From Spartobacteria bacterium (GTDB lineage Bacteria; Verrucomicrobiota; Verrucomicrobiia; Chthoniobacterales; UBA6821): a stretch of 23,041 bases of DNA. Positions 8,074 to 15,551 of the stretch are shown in pieces (within the stretch, counting starts at the first letter, position 1; each line of letters opens with the position of its first letter). The stretch is from NCBI GenBank assembly GCA_947466005.1, contig CANIBV010000015.1, forward strand, positions 1 through 23,041, given 5' to 3'. Below the pieces are notes generated by a model that searched no databases, was not told where the DNA came from, and saw only the letters and a program-made list of their open reading frames with translations. The translations under genes were made by a program, and so were the position numbers.

Positions 8074-8094
8074 GGATAATGGATAATGGATAAT
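8074..8094. repeat. Three tandem copies of GGATAAT
   Basis: Three perfect 7-bp copies lie in the divergent region between ftsK and manA, followed by TAATCA. The unit resembles a -10 element, so the array may touch promoter activity, but no convincing -35 partner is seen on either strand. Confidence 0.8.
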
Positions 8095-8156
8095 TAATCA
8101 TTCAGCACGCGATCCCGACCCGTTTGCCAAACACTCACCCTGACTCGAAATTACTC

Positions 8157-9107
8157 ATGAATCCAGCATCACCCCTGATCTTTGAACCACTTGCCATGGA
8201 ACGCGTCTGGGGAGGGCGCCGCTTTGAGACCCTCCTGGGCAAGCACCTCCCTCATGGCGCCGTGATCGGGGAGCTCTGGGAGATGGTTGACCGCCCGGAG
8301 GCCCAGAGTGTCGTCCATGACGGACCCCTCAAGGGAAAGACGCTGCAGGAACTCTGGATCAACCACCGTGCCGAGATCTTCGGTGAAAAACATGCGGAAA
8401 ATCCATCACCTCGCTTTCCCCTGCTCATTAAGCTACTCGATGCACGCGAGCGACTCTCTGTCCAGGTCCACCCTCCCGTTTCACGTGCCGAGGAGTTGGG
8501 GGGCGAACCCAAGACCGAATGCTGGTACTTCCTCCATGCTGCAGAAGGAGCCTCGGTCTATGCGGGACTGAAACAGGAGGTGACCCGTGAATCCTTTGAG
8601 CAGGCCCTCGCCTCGGGACAGGTCGAGGAGACGTTGCACCGGGCCCCGGCCCGCACCGGAGAGAGCATCTTCATTCCCAGCGGGCGTCTTCATGCCATCG
8701 GCGAGGGACTCGTGATCGTCGAGGTCCAGCAAAACAGCGACACGACCTACCGGGTCTTTGATTGGAACCGCCATGGTCTCGACGGCAAGCCGAGGGAACT
8801 GCATGTCAAAGAGTCGATGGGCTCGATTGATTTCGCGGACTTTGAGCCGGCACTGACCCCTGCCTCGCAGTCACTGGTGGCTGATTGCCCCTATTTCCAC
8901 GTCGAGAAACAGGAGATCTCTTCTCCTCTCAACATCGGGAAGGCGGATGACTTTTCCATCATCACCTGCCTGACAGGATCGGTGGGGTGCGGAGGGGTCA
9001 CGCTGAAGCCCGGATCTTTCATGCTTGTCCCTGCGACACCAACGGAAGCCCTGCTCACTCCCGGTGCGGCTGGCACATCGATCCTAGTGACAAGACTCCC
9101 GGCATAA
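8157..9107 (+). CDS. manA: Mannose-6-phosphate isomerase, type I (short form)
   Basis: This 316-residue cytoplasmic zinc enzyme interconverts mannose-6-phosphate and fructose-6-phosphate and so feeds GDP-mannose and polysaccharide synthesis. The zinc ligands are visible: Q103 and H105 in SVQVHPP, E121 in KTECWYF, and H179 in FIPSGRLHAIGEG. QQNSDTTYRVFDW (about 191-203) carries the conserved arginine. The length matches the short Bacillus-type ManA rather than the 390-residue enteric form. I chose the ATG at 8157 because family members begin close to PLIFEPLAMERVWGG; a TTG at 8124 would add 11 residues. It is transcribed divergently from ftsK and ends at its own terminator, so it appears monocistronic. 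Confidence 0.93.
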   Translation: MNPASPLIFEPLAMERVWGGRRFETLLGKHLPHGAVIGELWEMVDRPEAQSVVHDGPLKGKTLQELWINHRAEIFGEKHAENPSPRFPLLIKLLDARERLSVQVHPPVSRAEELGGEPKTECWYFLHAAEGASVYAGLKQEVTRESFEQALASGQVEETLHRAPARTGESIFIPSGRLHAIGEGLVIVEVQQNSDTTYRVFDWNRHGLDGKPRELHVKESMGSIDFADFEPALTPASQSLVADCPYFHVEKQEISSPLNIGKADDFSIITCLTGSVGCGGVTLKPGSFMLVPATPTEALLTPGAAGTSILVTRLPA

Positions 9108-9142
9108 AAGACGGGTGAGTTTAGGGTGGGCAGGGAGCCTTC

Positions 9143-9166
9143 AAGGCAACCGCCTTCCTTCTTTTT
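9143..9166 (+). terminator. Rho-independent terminator after manA
   Basis: A short stem AAGGC-AACC-GCCTT (9143-9156) is followed by a T-rich tail (CCTTCTTTTT). It stands 35 bp after the manA stop and before the carB leader. Confidence 0.55.
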
Positions 9167-9308
9167 CACTCTTTAGCCTTTTTACCTCCCCCACGACTAC
9201 GCGTTTGACTCGACTGCACACTGAAGGGTTCAATACGACGCTCATTAGCTTCTAAACCGACCAGGGCGCCCATCCAATTTATTCAGTTAGTCCGCAGCTT
9301 CCATCACC

Positions 9309-12300
9309 ATGCCAAAAGACACGTCCATTCATAAAATCCTTCTGATCGGAGCCGGCCCCATCGTGATTGGTCAGGGCTGCGAGTTCGACTACTCGGGAGT
9401 GCAGGCCTGCAAGGCACTCGCTGAAGAGGGATACGAGGTGGTGCTGGTGAACTCGAACCCAGCCACGATCATGACCGATCCGGAGTTTGCCAGCCGGACC
9501 TACATCGAGCCGATCACCCCGGAGATCATCACGAAGATCATCGAGAGGGAGAAGCCCGACGCCCTGCTCCCGACCCTGGGTGGTCAGACCGCCCTGAACG
9601 CCGCCATGGAGCTCTTTCACAGCGGAGTCCTGGAGAAGCATAATGTGCGCCTCATTGGAGCCAATGCCGAAGCCATCAAGCGCGGCGAGGACCGAACGCT
9701 CTTCAAGCAGATCATGCTTGAGATAGGTCTGGAAGTGGCCAACTCCGGCGCGGCCCACACGATCGACGAGGTCTTCGAGATCGCCAAGTCCATCGGCACC
9801 TACCCGCTCATCATCCGTCCCGCCTTCACGCTGGGTGGGGCAGGCGGCGGCATCGCCTACAACCGCGAGGAACTCGAGACCATCGCCCGACGCGGCCTCG
9901 ACATGTCTCCGACCACAGAGGTCCTCATCGAGGAGTCGCTGCTTGGCTGGAAGGAGTACGAGGTGGAGGTCATCCGCGACTGCGCCGACAACTGCATCGT
10001 CATCTGCTCGATCGAGAACTTCGACCCGATGGGCGTCCACACCGGCGACTCTATCACCGTCGCGCCGATCCAGACCCTCACCGACAAGGAGTACCAGAAG
10101 ATGCGGGACGATTCCTTCGCCGTCATCCGCGCCATCGGCGTGGAGACTGGAGGCTCGAACATCCAGTTTGCGGTGAACCCCAAGGACGGACGCCAGATCG
10201 TCATCGAGATGAACCCCCGCGTCTCGCGCTCCTCGGCCCTCGCCTCCAAGGCCACTGGCTACCCGATCGCCAAGATCGCGGCCAAGCTGGCCGTCGGCTA
10301 CCGCCTCGACGAACTCAAGAACGACATCACCAAGACGACAACCGCCTGCTTCGAGCCGGCGATCGATTACTGCGTCGTGAAGATCCCGCGCTTCACCTTC
10401 GAGAAGTTCCCCAAGGCCGATCCGACCCTCACCAGCCAGATGAAGAGCGTCGGCGAGGCAATGGCGATCGGACGCACCTTCAAGCAGGCTCTGCAGAAGG
10501 CTCTTCGTTCCCTCGAGACGGGACGTTCCGGACTCGGCTGCGATGCGAAAGATGTCGAACCACGTAAGGAGGATGGCAGCTGGGATACCGACAAAATTGA
10601 GTTCCTTCTCCGCGTTCCGAATGCCGAGCGGATCTTTGCCGTTCGCCACGCCTTCCTCGCGGGAATCACCGCGGAAAAGATCCACGAGATCAGCGCCATC
10701 GATCCCTGGTTCCTCGATAATATTCAGGAACTCGTTGAGACAGAGCTCTCCTACCGCGCCAACCCTTCCGAGATTCCCCTGCGCCAGGCGAAGAAGCTCG
10801 GATTCTCCGACCGCCAACTGGCTCATATCACCGATACGACAGAGGATGCCATCCGCGCCAAGCGCAAGGCTGAGGGGATCGAACCGACCTACCGTCTCGT
10901 CGACACCTGCGCGGCCGAGTTCGAAGCGACGACACCTTACTTCTACTCAACCTACGGAGACGAGGATGAGACTCGCAAGGGAACCAAGAAGAAGGTGATG
11001 ATCCTCGGAGGAGGTCCCAACCGCATCGGTCAGGGTATCGAGTTCGATTACTGCTGCGTCCACGCCGCCTTCGCGCTCAAGGAAGAGGGATGGGAGACCA
11101 TCATGGTGAACTCGAACCCCGAGACCGTCTCCACGGACTACGACACGAGCGACAAACTCTTCTTCGAGCCACTTACCCTCGAGGATGTGCTCAATATCTA
11201 CGAGCGTGAGCAGTGCGATGCGGCAGTTGTCCAGTTCGGAGGGCAGACCCCCCTCAATCTAGCCGCACCGCTCCAGGCACGAGGCGTCACCATTATTGGC
11301 ACCCAACCCAAGAGCATCGAGATGGCCGAGGACCGCAAACACTTCGCAGCAATGATCGACAAGCTGAAGCTGCGCCAGACCACGGGGGCGACAGCCATTG
11401 ACGAGGTAGAGGCCGTCGCCGTGGCCAATAAGGTCGGCTATCCCGTCCTTGTCCGCCCCTCCTTCGTGCTTGGTGGTCGCGCCATGGAGATCGTCTACAC
11501 CGAGGAGGATCTGCGCCGCTACATCCGTACGGCAGTTGAGGTCAGCCCTGAGCGCCCTGTGCTCGTGGACCGCTTTTTGGAAGACGCCACCGAGGTTGAC
11601 GTCGATTGCCTTGCTGACGGCACCGATTGTGTCATTGGAGGCATCATGGAGCACATCGAGGAGGCAGGCATCCATAGCGGAGACAGCGCCTGCGTGCTTC
11701 CGAGCGTCTCTCTCTCTGCGAAGGTCCTTGAGACTATCCGCTCCGCAACCAAGGCCATGGCGCTCGAACTTGATGTCCGTGGCCTCATGAACGTCCAGTA
11801 CGCAGTGAAAGATGAGGATGTCTATGTGCTGGAGGTGAACCCCCGCGCATCGCGCACCTCTCCCTTCGTCAGCAAGGCGATCGGAGTGCCCCTTGCCAAG
11901 ATGGCTGCCAAGATCATGGCGGGCCGCACCCTTAAGGAACTAGGCTTCACCAAGGAAGTCATTCCTACCCATTTCAGCGTGAAGGAAGCCGTCTTCCCCT
12001 TCATCAAGTTCCCCGGTATCGACATCACCCTCGGGCCCGAGATGCGCTCGACCGGAGAGGTCATGGGCATCGATACCGACTTCCCCCGCGCCTATGCGAA
12101 GGCCCAGATGGCCGCTGCACCCTCGCTTCCATCTCAAGGGAATCTCTTTGTCAGCGTCAAGGACTCCGACAAGGAGGGGGCCGTCGCGATCGTGAAGGAC
12201 TTCGCCGAGCTAGGCTTCAAGATCCATGCGACCGATGGTACCGCCTCCCTCCTAAAAGAGAATGGCATCGCGGTCACTCGCCTCAACAAGCTGGCCCAGG

Positions 12301-12536
12301 GACGCCCGAACGTCGTCGACATGATCAAGAACGGCGAGATGCAGTTCATCATCAACACCCCGAGCGGCAAGCAACCCCGTCAGGATGAGGTGGTGATCCG
12401 CAGCACGGCGGTGGCCACTCGCATCCCGATCATGACCACCCTGCGCGCCGCGGCAGCCAGCGTCTCTGCGATCCAGTCGATGGCGAAGAAGCCCCTGGAG
12501 GTGAAGTCTCTTCAAGAGTACCACGCTACGGCATAA
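9309..12536 (+). CDS. carB: Carbamoyl-phosphate synthase, large subunit
   Basis: This 1075-residue enzyme makes carbamoyl phosphate from bicarbonate, ammonia and two ATP for pyrimidine and arginine synthesis. It shows the expected internal duplication. The first ATP-grasp half starts with IGAGPIVIGQGCEFDYSG (13-30) and the second with LGGGPNRIGQGIEFDYC (about 566-583). Both contain the NSNPAT/NSNPET and EMNPR/EVNPR motifs. An MGS-like allosteric domain occupies about 943-1060 (FAELGFKIHATDGTASLLKE). Length equals that of E. coli CarB. The glutaminase subunit gene carA is not adjacent, so it must lie elsewhere. The ATG follows CAGCTTCCATCACC with no Shine-Dalgarno motif. Long reverse-strand frames across this gene are shadows. 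Confidence 0.97.
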   Translation: MPKDTSIHKILLIGAGPIVIGQGCEFDYSGVQACKALAEEGYEVVLVNSNPATIMTDPEFASRTYIEPITPEIITKIIEREKPDALLPTLGGQTALNAAMELFHSGVLEKHNVRLIGANAEAIKRGEDRTLFKQIMLEIGLEVANSGAAHTIDEVFEIAKSIGTYPLIIRPAFTLGGAGGGIAYNREELETIARRGLDMSPTTEVLIEESLLGWKEYEVEVIRDCADNCIVICSIENFDPMGVHTGDSITVAPIQTLTDKEYQKMRDDSFAVIRAIGVETGGSNIQFAVNPKDGRQIVIEMNPRVSRSSALASKATGYPIAKIAAKLAVGYRLDELKNDITKTTTACFEPAIDYCVVKIPRFTFEKFPKADPTLTSQMKSVGEAMAIGRTFKQALQKALRSLETGRSGLGCDAKDVEPRKEDGSWDTDKIEFLLRVPNAERIFAVRHAFLAGITAEKIHEISAIDPWFLDNIQELVETELSYRANPSEIPLRQAKKLGFSDRQLAHITDTTEDAIRAKRKAEGIEPTYRLVDTCAAEFEATTPYFYSTYGDEDETRKGTKKKVMILGGGPNRIGQGIEFDYCCVHAAFALKEEGWETIMVNSNPETVSTDYDTSDKLFFEPLTLEDVLNIYEREQCDAAVVQFGGQTPLNLAAPLQARGVTIIGTQPKSIEMAEDRKHFAAMIDKLKLRQTTGATAIDEVEAVAVANKVGYPVLVRPSFVLGGRAMEIVYTEEDLRRYIRTAVEVSPERPVLVDRFLEDATEVDVDCLADGTDCVIGGIMEHIEEAGIHSGDSACVLPSVSLSAKVLETIRSATKAMALELDVRGLMNVQYAVKDEDVYVLEVNPRASRTSPFVSKAIGVPLAKMAAKIMAGRTLKELGFTKEVIPTHFSVKEAVFPFIKFPGIDITLGPEMRSTGEVMGIDTDFPRAYAKAQMAAAPSLPSQGNLFVSVKDSDKEGAVAIVKDFAELGFKIHATDGTASLLKENGIAVTRLNKLAQGRPNVVDMIKNGEMQFIINTPSGKQPRQDEVVIRSTAVATRIPIMTTLRAAAASVSAIQSMAKKPLEVKSLQEYHATA

Positions 12537-12615
12537 GCCGCAGTGTGCAAAAAACAGTGCCGGACCAACCTGTTATGGACTCGACTTTGAACCTCACCTC
12601 CATAAGGGTTTATCG

Positions 12616-15270
12616 GTGACTGAACGTGTTGTTGTGCGCTCGAAGTTCTTCTTCGAGGGAGAAAAGAAATTCTTTGTTAAAGGCGTGACCTACGCCCCCT
12701 TTGCTCCAGATGCCGAGGGCTTCCAATTCGGTTCCAAGGAGCAGGTCGCCAAGGATCTGGCAGCCATTCGTGAGTCAGGCGCCAATCTGCTCCGTATCTA
12801 CACGACACCTCCCCGCTGGTTCCTCGATCTCTGCCTGGAGAATGGCATTCGAGTGCTCTTCAGCATCGCCTGGATGGAGCATGTGGAATTTCTCAACGAT
12901 CCCAAGGTCAGGGCCTCGGTCGAGAAGGCCGTGATCGATGCCGTGCGAGAGCACAAGGGGCACCACGCGATCTTCGGCTACCTCCTCGGCAATGAGATCC
13001 CCTCTTCGATGGTGCGCTGGCTCGGGGCCAAGCGCGTGACGGAGTTCGTCGAGCACCTGGTCAACATCGCCCGCCGCGAGGATCCACGGGCCCTCTACTC
13101 CTACGCAAGCTATCCCCCGACCGAGTATCTCCTTCCGCAGAATGTCGACTTCCTTACCTTCAATGTCTACCTGCACCGCCGGGAGGATTTTGAACGCTAC
13201 CTGGCACGCCTTCAGAACCTCGCCGAGGACAAACCTCTCATCATGGGCGAGTTCGGCATGGACACAATCCGCCACACGGAAGAGGAACAGGCCGAGATGA
13301 TCGGTTGGCACCTGGATGCAGTGGTCCGCGGAGGCCTTGCCGGCACAATCCTCTACGCATGGACCGATGAGTGGCACCGGGGCGGCATGGACATTCTAGA
13401 CTGGGCCTTCGGTCTGGTGACGCGCGACCGCACGCCCAAGAAGGCCCTCTCAACCGTTCGCGGCTTCTACGACAACAAGGAATCCATTACCCACCACGCC
13501 CCTCTGCCCCGAGTTCCCAAAGTCTCGGTGATCGTCTGCAGCTACAACGGCGGACAGACGCTGGAGTCGTGCCTTCGATCACTCAAGAAGATCGACTACC
13601 CCGACTATGAAGTGGTCGTCGTCGATGACGGTTCGACCGACAACACACAGGAAATTCTCTCCCACCACACCTGGGTGAATGCCATCAGGCAGACCAATCA
13701 CGGCTTGAGCGTCGCCCGCAATGTCGGCGCGGCTGCTGCAACGGGTGAGATCATCGCCTACACGGACAGCGACTGCATGGCTGATCCAGACTGGCTCTAC
13801 TACCTGGTCGGCACGTTGCTCTCGGGGAACTACGCCGGCGTCGGCGGGCCGAACATCTCTCCACCTGCACAGAACTGGCAGCAGGCCTGCGTTGCCGCTG
13901 CCCCCGGTGGACCGAGTCACGTACTCCTCACCGATGTCGTGGCTGAACACATTCCAGGCTGCAACATGGCCTTCCATCGCTGGGCCTTTGACAAGATCGG
14001 GGGATTCGATCCCGAATACCGCAAGGCAGGTGACGATGTCGACTTCTGCTGGCGTCTCCAGCAGGAGGGCGAGGTCATCGCTTTCAGCCCTTCGGCCATT
14101 GTCTGGCACTACCGCCGCTTCACGCTCAAGGCCTTCCGCAAGCAGCAGGAGGGATACGGCGAGGCCGAGTCACTCCTCCGTTTCAAGCATCTCGTTTTCT
14201 TCGGCCCCACCGGCACAGCCAAGTGGAAAGGGCAGGTCTATGGAGCGCCCCGCTTCACCTGGCTGATCAACCAGCCGGTCATCTATCATGGCGTCTTCGG
14301 CGAGGGACTTTTCCAGTGCATCTATCCGACGCCTCAGTCGGAGCTTGCCGCCTACCTGAGTAGCATCGAGTGGGTCACCCTGACTGCCTTCCTCTTCCTT
14401 CTCTCGATTCCCTTCCCCGTCCTCCGCATCGTGGCGTACCTTATGTTTGGAGGAACCTTTCTGGTTGCCCTCTCCTACATGATCCACGCGAAGCTGGAGC
14501 CCCGTTTCGACACGATCCGCGCCCGCCTTCTTGTGGCGTTCCTCGCTCTCTCCCAGCCCCTTGTGCGTGGATGGGCCCGCTACTTCACCTGGCTGAAGTT
14601 CAAACGCACACCCGAGTCTGTTATTGCCACGAAAGAGAAAGATTTCATTCCAAGCAAAATAAGCGGCCTCTCCAAACTTGTCTTCTGGAATGAAGAGGGG
14701 CTGGGACGGGAAGTTCTCCTCACCGCCGTCATCGAGGCACTCGAAAACGAGGGATGGAGCTACTCCATGGACACCGGCTGGAAGGAATGGGACGTCCAGA
14801 TCTACGGAAGCTTCTGGTGGGGAGTGACCATGCGAAGCGTCACCGAATACCACGGCGGACCGAAATGCCTCACCCGGGTCGGACTCGCCACCCAGATGGT
14901 GGCCACAACCTTCCTGCTGAACTTCCTCCTGATCAGCTTCCTCATCTACTGGTCTGCAACCGGTCACGGTCTACTGGTCCCAGGTACCCTCTACGCCATA
15001 ATCATGCTGTCCATCTGGCACCGTGGCTATCGTCTAAAAAAGCGCGTTGTCCAACTGATGGAATCAACGGCCCAGAGGATCGGGTTGAAGAGGGTCGATC
15101 CTAAGAAGGGAAACCAACCCGAAAAATCCGAGATCGAGTCCACGAAAACATCGGATCAAGAGGAGGAAGATTCAGTTCACTTCGAGGTTGAGCAATCCAC
15201 CACAGTCTCACCACAGATCCCCTCGCATGTGTCCCCTCAGATGCCCTCAGATGTCTCCCCACAAGCTTAG
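12616..15270 (+). CDS. Fusion of a GH-A-clan glycosidase-like domain with a membrane family 2 glycosyltransferase
   Basis: This 884-residue protein has two enzyme modules. Residues 1-290 look like the TIM barrel of GH2/GH5-type glycosidases, with a probable acid/base E127 (LLGNEIPSS) and nucleophile E212 (IMGEFGMD). Residues 301-530 are a GT-A family 2 glycosyltransferase: VSVIVCSYNGG, DDGSTDNT (D337, D338), metal-binding DSD (384-386), and GDDVD (472-476). The C-terminal third has hydrophobic segments near 588-626, 637-652, 762-780 and 789-803, then a charged tail ending in an 8-residue repeat. It probably builds and trims or transglycosylates a cell-surface glycan; the sugar is unknown. The start is GTG at 12616. 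GH17-GT2 fusions of beta-glucan synthases are a loose architectural parallel. Confidence 0.85.
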   Translation: MTERVVVRSKFFFEGEKKFFVKGVTYAPFAPDAEGFQFGSKEQVAKDLAAIRESGANLLRIYTTPPRWFLDLCLENGIRVLFSIAWMEHVEFLNDPKVRASVEKAVIDAVREHKGHHAIFGYLLGNEIPSSMVRWLGAKRVTEFVEHLVNIARREDPRALYSYASYPPTEYLLPQNVDFLTFNVYLHRREDFERYLARLQNLAEDKPLIMGEFGMDTIRHTEEEQAEMIGWHLDAVVRGGLAGTILYAWTDEWHRGGMDILDWAFGLVTRDRTPKKALSTVRGFYDNKESITHHAPLPRVPKVSVIVCSYNGGQTLESCLRSLKKIDYPDYEVVVVDDGSTDNTQEILSHHTWVNAIRQTNHGLSVARNVGAAAATGEIIAYTDSDCMADPDWLYYLVGTLLSGNYAGVGGPNISPPAQNWQQACVAAAPGGPSHVLLTDVVAEHIPGCNMAFHRWAFDKIGGFDPEYRKAGDDVDFCWRLQQEGEVIAFSPSAIVWHYRRFTLKAFRKQQEGYGEAESLLRFKHLVFFGPTGTAKWKGQVYGAPRFTWLINQPVIYHGVFGEGLFQCIYPTPQSELAAYLSSIEWVTLTAFLFLLSIPFPVLRIVAYLMFGGTFLVALSYMIHAKLEPRFDTIRARLLVAFLALSQPLVRGWARYFTWLKFKRTPESVIATKEKDFIPSKISGLSKLVFWNEEGLGREVLLTAVIEALENEGWSYSMDTGWKEWDVQIYGSFWWGVTMRSVTEYHGGPKCLTRVGLATQMVATTFLLNFLLISFLIYWSATGHGLLVPGTLYAIIMLSIWHRGYRLKKRVVQLMESTAQRIGLKRVDPKKGNQPEKSEIESTKTSDQEEEDSVHFEVEQSTTVSPQIPSHVSPQMPSDVSPQA
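15205..15270 (+). repeat. 24-bp coding repeat: VSPQxPSx tail of the glycosyltransferase
   Basis: The last 21 residues read VSPQIPSH, VSPQMPSD, VSPQA: two full copies and one partial copy of an 8-residue unit. The tail is polar and likely disordered. Confidence 0.8.
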
Positions 15271-15391
15271 CGGTTAAATACGCAGGTGGGGGGATAAGGA
15301 TAAGAGGAGGGGTGCAATCGCGGGTTACTCCATCTTGCCCTCTTGATGGCGGTTGAACTGGAGAGCATAGACGATCGCAAAGGACGTTTAT

Positions 15392-15416
15392 ACTCTTCAA
15401 AAAGAGTGATTTTTCT
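15392..15416 (+). terminator. Rho-independent terminator after the GH-GT2 gene
   Basis: The stem ACTCTT-CAAA-AAGAGT (15392-15407) is followed by GATTTTTCTC. It separates the glycosyltransferase gene from the sulfur cluster. Confidence 0.65.
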
Positions 15417-15458
15417 CGCCTTGGGACGGATTTGGTCTAAAATAATCAACCCTTCTTA

Positions 15459-15470
15459 AAAAGCGCTTTT
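15459..15470. repeat. Perfect 12-bp palindrome AAAAGCGCTTTT
   Basis: This fully self-complementary site lies about 44 bp upstream of the proposed cysI -35 box in an AT-rich stretch. It could be an activator or repressor site; there is no direct evidence. Confidence 0.45.
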
Positions 15471-15513
15471 CACAGCTCCACACCAATAGTTTTCGCTTAA
15501 ACAGAACCTCAAT

Positions 15514-15541
15514 ATGACGATTGCTTAAATCGTATTATATA
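15514..15541 (+). promoter_or_regulatory. cysI promoter with inverted-repeat operator between -35 and -10
   Basis: The -35 ATGACG (15514-15519) and -10 TATATA (15536-15541) are 16 bp apart. The spacer region holds a perfect inverted repeat ACGATT-GCTTA-AATCGT (15517-15533). The same layout with the same spacing occurs before the porin gene at 20426-20453. A repressor bound there would block RNA polymerase. The predicted transcription start is only about 3-5 bases before the cysI ATG. Confidence 0.6.
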
Positions 15542-15551
15542 GCTTTTAACC

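Noticed and set aside
9279..10826. A 515-codon open frame on the minus strand
   Set aside because: It lies wholly antisense to carB, whose identity is certain, and its Gly/Asp/Leu/Val-rich composition is typical of a shadow frame in G/C-biased DNA.
14170..14967. A 265-codon minus-strand frame opposite the glycosyltransferase gene
   Set aside because: It is rich in Glu, Gly and Asp as expected for the complement of membrane-coding DNA and has no recognisable domain.
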